From NCBI GenBank assembly GCA_022013695.1, contig JAKLPS010000027.1:60716-124715 (forward strand): DNA of 64,000 nucleotides, in the 5' to 3' direction. Source of the DNA: Weeksellaceae bacterium (lineage in GTDB: Bacteria; Bacteroidota; Bacteroidia; Flavobacteriales; Weeksellaceae). This document shows, one piece after another, positions 8,438 to 17,639 of the stretch (position 1 is the first letter of the stretch; each line of letters starts with the position of its first letter). Made by a program: the position numbers and the translations under genes. Under the pieces are notes generated by a model. That model saw nothing but the letters and a program-made list of their open reading frames with translations. It was not told the origin of the DNA and ran no database searches.

Positions 8438-10327
8438 TTACTTCAAACTCTCGAAACTACGCTTGATAAAGTCGGTCAGTTCCTTTCCTTTCAGTAGATT
8501 TTGAGATAATTTTGCGAGATCCAACGCCTGATTAATCATCGCTTTTTTCTTATCGGCATCCTCTATTTTCAGCAATTCTTCCGCAAATTCGGAATTGCAA
8601 TTGACGACGAGATTGTACATTTCGGGGAAACCGCCCATTGCAAACATTCCGCCGCCGCCTGTAGCCTGCATATCTTTCATTCTTCGAAAAAACTCCGGCT
8701 GAGTCAAGGTAAACGGCGCATCGGCAGAATCAAGATCTTCCAACTGAACAGTGAATTTCTCATCATTGACAGATTCCTCGATTTCTTTTTTCAATTTTTC
8801 CTTATCCGTTTCATTCAATTTAGAAATCACTGGCTCATCTTTTTTGATGAGATTATTGATGTGATCTGCATCCACTCTTGCAAAAGCAATCTTTTCTTTC
8901 GATGCCTCCATTTTTTGGATCAGATGCGGCACGATGGGAGAATCGAGCAATAGCACTTCATAGCCTTTCTCTTTCGCCGCCTCGATGTAGCTGTGTTGCT
9001 CATCGCTGTTGGACGCATATAGAACGACTGTTTTGCCGTCCTTATCGGTTTGGTTGGTTTTGATTTTGTCCATCAACTCGTCCCAAAGATAATACTGGCC
9101 ATCGGTTGTTGGATATAGTGCAAATTTGTCAGATTTGTCATAGAATTTATCCTCCGAAATCATCCCATATTCTATCACGACTTTGATATCGTTCCAATTT
9201 TTTTCGTAATCTTCACGGTTTTCGTTGAGGAGCGCTACCATCTTGTCGGCCACTTTTTTGGTGATGTAAGACGAGATTTTTTTCACCGCGGCATCAGCTT
9301 GTAGATAAGAACGCGAAACATTTAAAGGAATATCAGGAGAATCGATTACACCTCTCAGAAGCATCAAGAAATCCGGAACGATGCCTTTCACTTCATCGGT
9401 CACAAAGACCTGATTTTGATACAATTGGATCTTATCTTTCTCGATATTAATATTGTTTCCTAATTTTGGAAAGAACAAAATTCCGGTCAAATTAAACGGA
9501 TAATCCACATTCAAATGGATATGAAACAAAGGATCTTCAAACTGCATCGGATACAGCTCTCTGTAAAAGTTGTTGTAATCCTCCTCGGTCAGCTCAGAGG
9601 GCGCTTTCGTCCACGCCGGATTGGGATTGTTGATAATATTGTCCACCTCAACGGTTTCTGGTTTTGCATCTTTCGCAGCACCTTCCGGCAAAGGCAGTGT
9701 TTCTTTTCGGGTTCCGAATTTGATAGGAATTTGATTGAATTTATTATACTTCGTCAAAAGCTCACGAATCTTGTACTCTTCCAAAAATTCCAAAGAATCT
9801 TCTGCAATATGAAGCACGATTTCCGTTCCTCTGTCAGACTTTTCAGTTTCTTCAAGCGTATATTCCGGACTTCCGTCGCAAATCCACCGAACCGCTTTAC
9901 TATCTTCTTTGTAAGATTTGGTTAAGATTTCCACTTTCTCCGCCACCATAAACGCAGAATAAAATCCAAGACCAAAATGTCCGATAATTCCAGCATCTTT
10001 GGCAGAATCTTTATATTTTTCAAGAAATTCCTCTGCGCCAGAAAACGCCACTTGGTTGATGTATTTTTCAACTTCCTCGCCCGTCATTCCGATTCCTCGA
10101 TCCTTGATGGTCAGCGTTTTCGCCTCTTTATTAATTTCCACTTCGATGATCGGATTTCCGTAATCCACTTTCGCTTCACCAATCACGGTCAGATGTTTCA
10201 ACTTCGTGGTGGCATCTGTCGCGTTCGAGATCAATTCACGAAGAAAAATTTCGTGATCGCTGTAAAGAAACTTTTTGATCAGCGGAAAAATATTCTCCAC
10301 GGACACATTAATACTTCCTGTTGACAT
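8438..10327 (-). CDS. htpG: Molecular chaperone HtpG (Hsp90)
   Basis: A 629-residue bacterial Hsp90. The GHKL ATPase domain is intact: LISNATDA (ATP-Mg Asn), DRGIGM, GHFGLGFYSAF and GTEIVLHI within the first 180 residues. The middle domain follows, with the NVSRSYLQ catalytic-loop Arg region, then the C-terminal dimerisation domain. It is a homodimeric ATP-dependent chaperone in the cytosol. It is a single gene. Upstream lies a 477-base divergent gap holding the RNA-like repeat element. No heat-shock operator was seen. Confidence 0.97.
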   Translation of the reverse strand: MSTGSINVSVENIFPLIKKFLYSDHEIFLRELISNATDATTKLKHLTVIGEAKVDYGNPIIEVEINKEAKTLTIKDRGIGMTGEEVEKYINQVAFSGAEEFLEKYKDSAKDAGIIGHFGLGFYSAFMVAEKVEILTKSYKEDSKAVRWICDGSPEYTLEETEKSDRGTEIVLHIAEDSLEFLEEYKIRELLTKYNKFNQIPIKFGTRKETLPLPEGAAKDAKPETVEVDNIINNPNPAWTKAPSELTEEDYNNFYRELYPMQFEDPLFHIHLNVDYPFNLTGILFFPKLGNNINIEKDKIQLYQNQVFVTDEVKGIVPDFLMLLRGVIDSPDIPLNVSRSYLQADAAVKKISSYITKKVADKMVALLNENREDYEKNWNDIKVVIEYGMISEDKFYDKSDKFALYPTTDGQYYLWDELMDKIKTNQTDKDGKTVVLYASNSDEQHSYIEAAKEKGYEVLLLDSPIVPHLIQKMEASKEKIAFARVDADHINNLIKKDEPVISKLNETDKEKLKKEIEESVNDEKFTVQLEDLDSADAPFTLTQPEFFRRMKDMQATGGGGMFAMGGFPEMYNLVVNCNSEFAEELLKIEDADKKKAMINQALDLAKLSQNLLKGKELTDFIKRSFESLK

Positions 10328-10804
10328 ATTTATATTATTTTTTGTTTTATTTAATTTTCAATCCAGACATCAGAATCAATCTACTTTCTAACATCTAAAC
10401 GCTCACTTCTACTTGGGCGACTGCCAAAAGCCAAAACTTTCCCCACGCTATTTTGTCACCGGGCTATTCGCTACAATCTTTTGCTTATCACGTCTTGTCA
10501 TCAATCGGCGCATTTCACAAGCAAAAGGATTTCCACTACTATCCCTATCGCAGATTTCCACAGCCACTCCAGATTTCACAAAAAAAAGACCATTGAGATA
10601 ATAATGACAAATTGTCGCTTTGTATTTTATCTTTGCATTCATTGTTGAGTTTGAAGTTTATACTGAGCTTGACGAAGCGCCTTTGCGAACCTTAAAATAT
10701 TTTCAATATGGGAAAAAATCTTTGGTCCCTTTACGTTTAAAGCAAAATTACAATTTCACTTTATCAAAAATCCTTACATTTACTTTCCAGAACAAGAAAG
10801 CACT
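10328..10804. other. Intergenic region htpG / methylmalonyl-CoA mutase
   Basis: A 477-base divergent gap with no convincing gene. The small ORFs at 10413-10642 overlie the RNA-like repeat described separately. Bases about 10655-10705 contain a GAGCTTGACGAAGCGC stretch resembling short dispersed sequences common in intergenic DNA. The last 60 bases, rich in A and T, presumably carry the mutase promoter, but no full TAnnTTTG box is present. Confidence 0.6.
10445..10560 (-). repeat. RNA-like hairpin repeat element, copy A
   Basis: Read on the minus strand, this holds GTAGTGGAAATCCTTTT, then the stem CTTTTGCTT, a 32-base loop, the matching AAGCAAAAG, then ATTGTAGCGAATAGCCC. The first block (17 bases) is identical to copy B at 47.48 kb. 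There the stem has a different sequence but still pairs fully, as expected of a conserved RNA or DNA hairpin. The 64-residue ORF over it (10448-10642) has no protein-like features. Intergenic sequence of this pattern recurs in flavobacterial genomes as I remember them; I cannot give it a family name. Confidence 0.55.
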
Positions 10805-12922
10805 ATGCGTCACCAAATACAAAATCAAAACCCTGATTTTAAGAATATTACATTCGATTCCCATTCAGAAAACTATATTTTTGAAAAAGACGGTTTGGAA
10901 CTGAAATCAAAATACACCAGCGAAGATGTAAAAAATAAAGACATCCAGGCCGGCTCGGCAGGCATTGCCCCTTTTCTTCGCGGCCCCTACTCCACAATGT
11001 ACGTCCAAAAACCTTGGACTATTCGGCAATATGCTGGATTTTCAACCGCAGAAGAATCGAATGCCTTTTACCGAAGAAATTTGGAAGCAGGCCAAAAAGG
11101 GCTTTCCGTGGCTTTCGATCTCGCAACGCACCGCGGTTACGATTCTGATCATCCAAGAGTCGTTGGCGACGTTGGAAAAGCAGGCGTTGCAATAGATTCG
11201 GTTGAGGATATGAAGATTTTGTTTAACGAGATTCCCTTGGATCAAATCTCCGTTTCGATGACGATGAACGGCGCAGTTTTACCCATTTTGGCCTTTTACA
11301 TCGTGGCTGCAGAAGAGCAAGGCGTTTCTATGGACAAGCTCTCCGGAACCATTCAAAATGATATTCTCAAAGAATTTATGGTTCGTAATACTTACATCTA
11401 TCCGCCCACACCATCGATGAAAATTATAGCCGATATTTTTGAATATACTTCTAAAAATATCCCGAAGTTCAACTCCATTTCCATCTCAGGCTATCATATG
11501 CAGGAAGCTGGCGCAACACCGGTGCTGGAAATGGCCTACACTTTAGCCGACGGTTTGGAATATGTGCGAACAGGAATAAAGGCCGGAATGAACATTGATG
11601 ATTTTGCGCCAAGATTGTCCTTTTTCTGGGCCATCGGAATGAATCATTTTATGGAAATCGCCAAAATGCGCGCCGCCAGATATATTTGGGCCAATCTTCT
11701 CCAACAATTCAATCCTCAGAATCAAAAATCTCTCGCTCTCAGAACGCATTCGCAAACTTCTGGATGGAGCTTGACGGAGCAGGAACCTTTTAATAATATC
11801 ACAAGAACCACCATCGAAGCATTGTCGGCCGCATTGGGAGGCACGCAATCGCTGCACACCAATGCTTTGGACGAGGCTATCGCTTTGCCAACCGATTATT
11901 CGGCGAAAATTGCCAGAAATACGCAGATCATTCTTCAGCAAGAAAGCGGAATCTGCGACGTTGTCGATCCAATGGGTGGAAGTCATTTGATAGAATCGTT
12001 GACTCAGCAAATGATTGAGGAAGCTACCAAATTCATCGATGAAGTGGAACAAGAAGGCGGAATGACCAAAGCCATCGAAGCCGGAATCCCGAAAATGAGA
12101 ATCGAAGAAGCATCGGCCATCAAACAGGCCAAAATCGACAGCGGAGAAGAATTTATCATTGGTATAAATTCTTTTAAATCTCATCTGCAGCAGTCCGAAA
12201 TCGAAATCCTAGACATCGATAATACAGAAGTCCGCAGAAAACAAATCGAAAGACTGAACAAAATAAAATCGGAACGAAATGCCGAATCGGTAACAGAAAT
12301 TCTGAGTCAAATCCGAGAAACCGCTAAAACAGGAAAAGGAAATCTGTTGGAATTATGCATCGAAGCGGCTCGCCGAAGAGCAACGCTTGGCGAAATAAGC
12401 GATGCTATGGAAGCGAGTTTCGGACGTTACAAAGCCAATATCAAAACCATATCAGGTGTTTACGCTATGAATGCAGGAAAAAACGAATACTTCGACAAAG
12501 CCGTTGCCTTGAGCCAAAAGTTTGAAGATCAGAACGGCAGACGACCCAGAATTATGGTCGCCAAGATGGGACAGGACGGCCACGACCGAGGCGCAAAAGT
12601 CGTAGCAACCGCCTTTGCAGATATGGGATTTGATGTGGATGTTGCGCCGCTCTTCCAAACGCCGGAAGAAGTGGCGAAGCAGGCTGTGGAAAATGACATT
12701 CACATTCTAGGTATTTCTTCTTTGGCTGCCGGTCACAAAACGCTGGTACCGCAAGTGGTGGAAGAACTGAAAAAATTAGGCGCCGACGACATCACAATCG
12801 TCGTTGGCGGCGTGATTCCCAAGCAGGATTACGAGTTTTTATATGCCAACGGTGCCGACTTTATCTTCGGCCCTGGAACGAATTTGCCAAAGAGCGCTTT
12901 TGAAATTTTGGAAAAGCTTTAA
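10805..12922 (+). CDS. Methylmalonyl-CoA mutase large subunit
   Basis: A 705-residue adenosylcobalamin enzyme converting methylmalonyl-CoA and succinyl-CoA. Residues about 50-540 form the TIM barrel ([34 protein letters not shown]). Residues about 575-705 form the B12-binding domain with [10 protein letters not shown], whose His is the lower cobalt ligand. The length fits the catalytic subunit (MutB/ScpA type). No small subunit gene is adjacent, although in many Bacteroidota the two are neighbours; the partner must be elsewhere or absent. The maturation GTPase meaB lies about 14 kb away on the other strand. Confidence 0.95.
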   Translation: MRHQIQNQNPDFKNITFDSHSENYIFEKDGLELKSKYTSEDVKNKDIQAGSAGIAPFLRGPYSTMYVQKPWTIRQYAGFSTAEESNAFYRRNLEAGQKGLSVAFDLATHRGYDSDHPRVVGDVGKAGVAIDSVEDMKILFNEIPLDQISVSMTMNGAVLPILAFYIVAAEEQGVSMDKLSGTIQNDILKEFMVRNTYIYPPTPSMKIIADIFEYTSKNIPKFNSISISGYHMQEAGATPVLEMAYTLADGLEYVRTGIKAGMNIDDFAPRLSFFWAIGMNHFMEIAKMRAARYIWANLLQQFNPQNQKSLALRTHSQTSGWSLTEQEPFNNITRTTIEALSAALGGTQSLHTNALDEAIALPTDYSAKIARNTQIILQQESGICDVVDPMGGSHLIESLTQQMIEEATKFIDEVEQEGGMTKAIEAGIPKMRIEEASAIKQAKIDSGEEFIIGINSFKSHLQQSEIEILDIDNTEVRRKQIERLNKIKSERNAESVTEILSQIRETAKTGKGNLLELCIEAARRRATLGEISDAMEASFGRYKANIKTISGVYAMNAGKNEYFDKAVALSQKFEDQNGRRPRIMVAKMGQDGHDRGAKVVATAFADMGFDVDVAPLFQTPEEVAKQAVENDIHILGISSLAAGHKTLVPQVVEELKKLGADDITIVVGGVIPKQDYEFLYANGADFIFGPGTNLPKSAFEILEKL

Positions 12923-12972
12923 GAATAATTTTTTACCAAATGACAAATCAGACAAAAAAGAATATTAATTAA

Positions 12973-13010
12973 TTGAGCTCAAAAGATATGAATTTATCTT
13001 GTGAGCTCAA
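12973..13010. repeat. 38-nt near-perfect palindrome upstream of pabB
   Basis: Arms TTGAGCTCA and TGAGCTCAA, with inner arms AAGATA / TATCTT, pair in 15 of 16 positions around a 6-base centre. No T-run follows on either strand, so it is a poor terminator. It sits about 46 bases upstream of the pabB -7 box, where an operator could lie. Most of it is part of the 42-nt repeat found again at 28948-28989. Confidence 0.7.
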
Positions 13011-13023
13011 AAAATTGAATACA
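12982..13023 (+). repeat. 42-nt repeat, copy 1
   Basis: These 42 bases are identical to the reverse complement of 28948-28989. They include an ATG followed by ten sense codons, but here the frame leads nowhere useful and crosses the pabB start out of frame. The identity stops abruptly on both sides. Confidence 0.9.
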
Positions 13024-13055
13024 AATTTCTATGTGATTCTAATCGATCTAATCCC

Positions 13056-13063
13056 TACTTTTG
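13056..13063 (+). promoter_or_regulatory. -7 box TACTTTTG for pabB-pabC
   Basis: A perfect TAnnTTTG box ending 5 bases before the pabB ATG, implying a leaderless transcript. No clear -33 TTG is present at the usual spacing. Confidence 0.45.
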
Positions 13064-13067
13064 TTTT

Positions 13068-14039
13068 ATGGTTCAGAATCTGGAGTTTCATAGAATGGAC
13101 GTCTTGTCGGAACAGGGAGAAGCCTTCTTTTTTCTGGTTGATTTTTTGATGAAGAATGTTAAAATTTTTCCTCAAAATGATATTGAAAATGGGAGTTTAT
13201 TGATTGATTTTCCGAATGTTACGAACGTGAGTAAGGATCAGACAACAATCCCCAACTTCGATTGGAAATCTTATCCCGAAAAGTTGGAGGATTATCAGCG
13301 CGGTTTCGACATCGTGCAGGAAAACATTAGAAAAGGAAATTCCTATCTGGCCAATTATACGCGGAAAACCGAGATCCAGGCAGGGCTAAGTTTGGCAGAT
13401 ATTTTCAGTTTTTCCAAAGCGAAATATAAGATCCTGCTTCCCAACGAATTTGTTTGCTTTTCGCCAGAAACTTTCGTGCAAATTATCGATCATAAGATTG
13501 TTACGCATCCAATGAAAGGTACAATAGACGCCAACATTCAAGATGCAGAAAAACTTCTGAAGAACGATCCCAAAGAAAAAGCGGAACATTACACCGTTGT
13601 GGATCTGCTAAGAAATGACCTGAGCATCGTCGCCAATAATGTAAGAGTCAAACATTTTCAGAGAATCGAACTTATTAAAAGCAGACAAAAAAACTTGCTG
13701 GCGATGAGTTCGGAGATAGAAGGTGATGTAAAACAGGAATTTAAAAATAAAGTGGGTTCCATTTTGCAAAAATTATTGCCCGCAGGATCCATTCTGGGAG
13801 CGCCGAAATCAAAAACTTTAAATGTTGTTCTAGACGCAGAATGTTACGACCGTGGTTTCTACACCGGAGTTGGCGGATATTTTGATGGAAGAAATCTGGA
13901 TTCCTGTGTGATGATCAGATTTATAGAGAAGGAAAATGGAAAACTATTTTTCAAGAGCGGCGGCGGAATCACGCACCAGAGCATCCTACGACGCGAATAC
14001 GAAGAAATGAAAAACAAAATCTATGTCCCGATTTATTGA
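13068..14039 (+). CDS. pabB: Aminodeoxychorismate synthase component I
   Basis: A 323-residue chorismate-binding enzyme of the PabB/TrpE family. The conserved blocks are HPMKGTID, DLLRNDLS, LPAGSILGAPKSKT and RGFYTGVGGYFDG, in the usual order. It lacks the long N-terminal domain of classic PabB (about 450 residues), as is common in the short form seen in Bacteroidota. Together with a PabA-type glutaminase, not found nearby, it makes 4-amino-4-deoxychorismate for folate. The pabC-like gene overlaps its 3' end by 17 bases, which supports PabB rather than anthranilate synthase. Confidence 0.87.
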   Translation: MVQNLEFHRMDVLSEQGEAFFFLVDFLMKNVKIFPQNDIENGSLLIDFPNVTNVSKDQTTIPNFDWKSYPEKLEDYQRGFDIVQENIRKGNSYLANYTRKTEIQAGLSLADIFSFSKAKYKILLPNEFVCFSPETFVQIIDHKIVTHPMKGTIDANIQDAEKLLKNDPKEKAEHYTVVDLLRNDLSIVANNVRVKHFQRIELIKSRQKNLLAMSSEIEGDVKQEFKNKVGSILQKLLPAGSILGAPKSKTLNVVLDAECYDRGFYTGVGGYFDGRNLDSCVMIRFIEKENGKLFFKSGGGITHQSILRREYEEMKNKIYVPIY

Positions 14040-14649
14040 AAGCATCAAGGTTGAAGATCAAAAAATCTTCCTGGCGGCACTTCATCAGAACAGAATGAAT
14101 GAGACATTTTCTCACTTCGGGAAATCGTGCGAAATTGACATTGGAACTATGTTTGTGAGCCTGCAGCATTCAGAAAATGGACTTTTCAAACTACGAATTG
14201 AGTATGATTTGGACAGCCATTTCAAAATTCAGATGATTCCATACGCCATTTCGGAGTACAATGATTTCGAGCTGGTTATAAACGACGAAATCGAATACGG
14301 ATTCAAATACGCCGACCGAACGCAGCTTCAAAAATTAAAAGAAGAAAGCGATGCAGACGAAATCATCATTGTGAAAAACGGGCAAATTGCAGACACCTCC
14401 TATTCCAATCTTCTGTTTCTGAAGGGCAAAACGTGGTTTACACCCAAAAGCTACCTTCTCAATGGTGTTATGAGAAAGCATTTGCTCAGTAAGAAAAAAA
14501 TCAAAGAAACCGAAATCACGCTTGCAAATATCAAAGAGTTTTCGCATTTCCAACTCATTAATGCGCTCAATGATTTTAACGAAATGTTCATTTACCCGAT
14601 CGAAAAGATCACGAATCTGCCAAAAGAAGAGACGGATCTGGAGTTTTGA
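14023..14649 (+). CDS. pabC: Aminodeoxychorismate lyase-like class IV aminotransferase
   Basis: A 208-residue fold-type IV PLP protein. The TSYSNLLFLKGKTWFTPKSYLLNGVMR block (about residues 124-151) matches the SN-F substrate-site region and LLNG-R phosphate-binding segment of PabC-like enzymes. It is shorter than usual (about 250-280), mainly at the N-terminus. It starts inside the end of pabB (17-base overlap), so the two are translationally coupled. The inferred reaction is release of pyruvate from aminodeoxychorismate to give p-aminobenzoate. A branched-chain aminotransferase role is unlikely given context. Confidence 0.8.
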   Translation: MSRFIESIKVEDQKIFLAALHQNRMNETFSHFGKSCEIDIGTMFVSLQHSENGLFKLRIEYDLDSHFKIQMIPYAISEYNDFELVINDEIEYGFKYADRTQLQKLKEESDADEIIIVKNGQIADTSYSNLLFLKGKTWFTPKSYLLNGVMRKHLLSKKKIKETEITLANIKEFSHFQLINALNDFNEMFIYPIEKITNLPKEETDLEF

Positions 14650-14673
14650 TTGAAACTTTATAAGTACAATCCG

Positions 14674-16338
14674 TCACTTCAGCGCCACAAAATACTGCTT
14701 CAGAACATCTGCATTATTGCATTCGGAAGTCATCACTTCCAGGATTTTTGGTTTCGGATTTGGTTTGAAAAAGTTTGGTAAAACGCGAGCAAGACTGGTT
14801 TCTTCCTCTACTTTAGTATAGTCAAAACCGAAATTCTTTGCCAGCAATTCTGCATTTCTATGATGTTGTGTTGCGATAAACTCATCTAAAGCATTGGTTC
14901 CACTGGGTCCCGCGATAATTTTGAAAATGTTGCCTTCTCCATTATTGAAAATTACAATTCTCGTGTACGGCGGAATATACTGATTCCAAAGTCCATTAAT
15001 ATCATAAAAAAATGACAAATCTCCAGTGATCAGGATCGTGGGCTCATCTTCCATCATTGCAAAGCCCATCGCCGTAGAAGTGCAACCGTCGATGCCGCTG
15101 GTTCCGCGATTGCAGTAAACATCATGTTGCTGAAATTCAAATAGCTGCGCATAGCGGATGGCAGAGCTGTTGGAAAAATGAATTTTATAATTCTCCGGAA
15201 TATGGTTGGATAATTGGTAAAAAAGATAAAAATCAGAGTAATGCGCTTTTTTTAGATATTCCAAGTGCTTGGCGTCTTTTTTACTTTTCAAAACATCCCA
15301 AAGATTGAAAAACGGCCGTGGTTCCAGATTGACCGATTTTAGCAACTGGGCAAAGAAAATCTCTGGCCTAGTTTCTATTTTCTGTGTCAGCGAATAGTAA
15401 GTATCTGGTTGCCACTGCTCATCGATGTGCCACTCCTGTGGTGGCTTGGCTTTTCGAAGGAATTGTTTTACTCTTTTGGAGACCACATTTTGCCCAATCG
15501 TTATAAGCAGATCTGGGGCATAGATCCGATAATCGTCCTCAGAAAAATCGGTAATATAACGATCGATGTGCCCAAAAAACTTTTCGTGTGCCAGGTTGGA
15601 TGTCATTTCCGTCAAAACCACAACGGTGTGATTTTTCACCAATTGCGCGAGCTGCGTCTGCAACTCTGGGTTGGGAGCCAAAGTCCCGGACAGAATTAGA
15701 ATTCTTTTGGAAGTATGCCAGTCTGCAATCAGATTGGATGGTAATTCATAATTTTTTTTCTGAATCGTTGGCTCTACAATGCGAAAAAAGGGCAACTCAT
15801 CGATCAGATTATAAAGTGGTTCGGCTAAAGGAATATTGATGTGAACTGGTCCGCTTTTTTCGAAGCAGAGTTCAACCGCTTTTTTTACCGTTTCGAAATT
15901 GTGATCTTCTGCACCATCTTTATCGTCCTCCATCAATTCGAAATCGCCGTTGGAATGCTTTTGGAAGAGATTTTTCTGGCGAATGGTCTGCCCATCAAAA
16001 ATATCGACGAAATCCACCGGCCGGTCTGCCGTCAAGATCAGCAACGGAACATTCTGATAGAAAGCCTCTACCACGGCAGGATAATAATTGGTTGCAGCAG
16101 AACCGCTTGTGCAAGTGATGGCGACGGGTTTTCTTGTCGCTTTTGACATTCCCAAACCAACGAAAGCTGCAGAGCGCTCGTCCACAATACTGTAGCATTG
16201 GAACGCATCGATTTCTGAAAAATGAACAGCCAAAGGTGCGTTTCTAGATCCTGGCGAAATAATGATTTTGTCGATGCCGTATTGTCTTAGAATATGCGCT
16301 AGAATTTGAATGCTGCGTTTGGCGGAATATTGCTTCAT
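14674..16338 (-). CDS. menD: SEPHCHC synthase MenD (menaquinone biosynthesis)
   Basis: A 554-residue thiamine-diphosphate enzyme adding a 2-oxoglutarate-derived succinyl semialdehyde to isochorismate. Visible are ISPGSRNAPL near the N-terminus, DERSAAFVGLGMSKATRKP with the ThDP-activating Glu, the TSGSAATNYYPAVVEA block, and the ThDP motif GDLSFFYDINGLWN about 430 residues in. The track begins at 16359, but those codons overlap a TAnnTTTG box; ATG 16338 starts the recognisable protein. No other men gene is in the window. The convergent pabC ends 24 bases away. Confidence 0.95.
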   Translation of the reverse strand: MKQYSAKRSIQILAHILRQYGIDKIIISPGSRNAPLAVHFSEIDAFQCYSIVDERSAAFVGLGMSKATRKPVAITCTSGSAATNYYPAVVEAFYQNVPLLILTADRPVDFVDIFDGQTIRQKNLFQKHSNGDFELMEDDKDGAEDHNFETVKKAVELCFEKSGPVHINIPLAEPLYNLIDELPFFRIVEPTIQKKNYELPSNLIADWHTSKRILILSGTLAPNPELQTQLAQLVKNHTVVVLTEMTSNLAHEKFFGHIDRYITDFSEDDYRIYAPDLLITIGQNVVSKRVKQFLRKAKPPQEWHIDEQWQPDTYYSLTQKIETRPEIFFAQLLKSVNLEPRPFFNLWDVLKSKKDAKHLEYLKKAHYSDFYLFYQLSNHIPENYKIHFSNSSAIRYAQLFEFQQHDVYCNRGTSGIDGCTSTAMGFAMMEDEPTILITGDLSFFYDINGLWNQYIPPYTRIVIFNNGEGNIFKIIAGPSGTNALDEFIATQHHRNAELLAKNFGFDYTKVEEETSLARVLPNFFKPNPKPKILEVMTSECNNADVLKQYFVALK

Positions 16339-16356
16339 TGAGGAATGGATGAATTG

Positions 16357-16364
16357 CAAAATTA
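16357..16364 (-). promoter_or_regulatory. -7 box TAATTTTG for menD
   Basis: A perfect TAnnTTTG box 18 bases before ATG 16338 on the minus strand. TTG triplets lie 17 and 22 bases upstream of it, within the accepted spacing. It argues against the longer MenD start. Confidence 0.55.
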
Positions 16365-16465
16365 ATCAAAACATTTCAAAGCAAGACAATGACTTTCTTT
16401 TTGATTAATTGGATTTAGCAAAAAATTTATATAAGGCTAAACGGCTTTAATCGCGAATGTTGGTT

Positions 16466-17506
16466 CTAAAACAAGCGCAATTGCTGCGTTCTGCTTCCTG
16501 TAAAATGGTCTGTTGTGAGCACTGCTCTTTCTTGATTTGCAAAAAATTTCCTTTGGCCTATTTCGAACGTTTTGTGAATCATGTCCGCGATGTTTCCTTC
16601 ACCCTGATAGCGTTGGAAAAACCGCTTTTCGCCCAGATTTCCGCTGCGCATGGATCGGATGAGGTTCAGCACTTTATCTTTTCGATCGGGGAAATAGGTT
16701 TCCAGCCATTGGACAAAAACGGGCTCAACCGTATCGTTCAGTCTTACCAAAGTGTAGCCACAGGTCCTGGCGCCAGCTTCGGAAACGGCTTTCATAATGG
16801 CCAGACTTTCGTCGCTCGTCAAACCGGGGATGACCGGCGCTATCATCACATTCACGGGGATGTTTTTTTCAGATAATATTTCGATGGCCTTCAGTTTGTT
16901 TTTTGCGGTTGACGTTCGGGGCTCCATCACGCGTCGCAGTTCTTCATTGATGGTTGGAATACTCATGGAAACGGAAATCAGGTTCTTTTCGGCCATCGGT
17001 TCTATAATATCTAAATCTCTTAAAATCAAAGCATTCTTGGTGATGATCGCCGCAGGATGTCTGTAATCCAAACAGACCTGCAGCAGTTTTCTTGTGATTT
17101 CAAATTCTCTTTCAATGGGTTGGTAGCAATCTGTGTTACCAGAAAGCATAATGGTTTTGGGAACATAGGATTTCTTTTGGAAGGCTTTCTCCAGAAGTTC
17201 CGGTGCATTTTTCTTCACCATCAATTTTCTTTCGAAATCGACACCGGCGCTGTAACCCCAGAATTCGTGTGTTGGTCGTGCGAAACAGTAGGAGCAGCCG
17301 TGCTCGCATCCTTGATAGGGGTTCATGGAATAATCCATCTTGAGATCTGGACTTTTGATGGCATTGATAATGCTTTTTGGGAAGACTTCGGTCACTTGCG
17401 TTTTGATCGTGTCCATCTCATAATCTTCTGGCTCGTGCGTAAAGCGGTCGAACCGGTTGATGATGTTTCGTTGGGCGCCTTGCCCTTTTGGGATGAAATC
17501 TGACAT
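16466..17506 (-). CDS. PA0069-family radical SAM protein
   Basis: A 346-residue radical SAM protein. The cluster motif CEHGCSYC (Cys67, 71, 74; CxxxCxxC) is preceded by MNPYQG and followed by ARPTHEFWGYSAG. The TIMLSGNTDCYQPIE segment and the RNDTVEPVF-like end are typical of the PA0069/Rv2578c group, distantly like spore photoproduct lyase. The group's reaction is not known to me. It is monocistronic with its own -7 box. Confidence 0.85.
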   Translation of the reverse strand: MSDFIPKGQGAQRNIINRFDRFTHEPEDYEMDTIKTQVTEVFPKSIINAIKSPDLKMDYSMNPYQGCEHGCSYCFARPTHEFWGYSAGVDFERKLMVKKNAPELLEKAFQKKSYVPKTIMLSGNTDCYQPIEREFEITRKLLQVCLDYRHPAAIITKNALILRDLDIIEPMAEKNLISVSMSIPTINEELRRVMEPRTSTAKNKLKAIEILSEKNIPVNVMIAPVIPGLTSDESLAIMKAVSEAGARTCGYTLVRLNDTVEPVFVQWLETYFPDRKDKVLNLIRSMRSGNLGEKRFFQRYQGEGNIADMIHKTFEIGQRKFFANQERAVLTTDHFTGSRTQQLRLF

Positions 17507-17528
17507 TGTTGAATGGACGATCTTTCTT

Positions 17529-17536
17529 CAAAATTA
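17529..17536 (-). promoter_or_regulatory. -7 box TAATTTTG for the radical SAM gene
   Basis: A perfect TAnnTTTG box on the minus strand, 22 bases before ATG 17506. The -33 element is not clear. Confidence 0.45.
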
Positions 17537-17583
17537 TCATTAGAAAAACAAAATCGCTGTTAAAATTAAGGAAAGTTTTCCAC

Positions 17584-17608
17584 AAAAAAACCGATTCGCA
17601 AGAACCGG
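17584..17608 (-). terminator. Terminator of the small membrane protein gene
   Basis: On the minus strand CCGGTTC-TTGC-GAATCGG (one G-T wobble) is followed by seven T. It lies 31 bases beyond the stop of the gene at 17640. Confidence 0.7.
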
Positions 17609-17639
17609 AATTTCTATTAAAAAATGAAATGGTGTAGCG

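Noticed and set aside
10448-10642. 64-aa ORF over the repeat, copy A
   Set aside because: The sequence follows the RNA-like hairpin element; copy B does not keep a matching frame, so coding is unlikely.
11543-12184. 213-aa ORF antisense to methylmalonyl-CoA mutase
   Set aside because: Cys/Phe/Arg-rich shadow composition with no protein family likeness.
12973-13010. Palindrome read as the terminator of the mutase gene
   Set aside because: No T-run follows on either strand, and its sequence is repeated elsewhere at a gene start.
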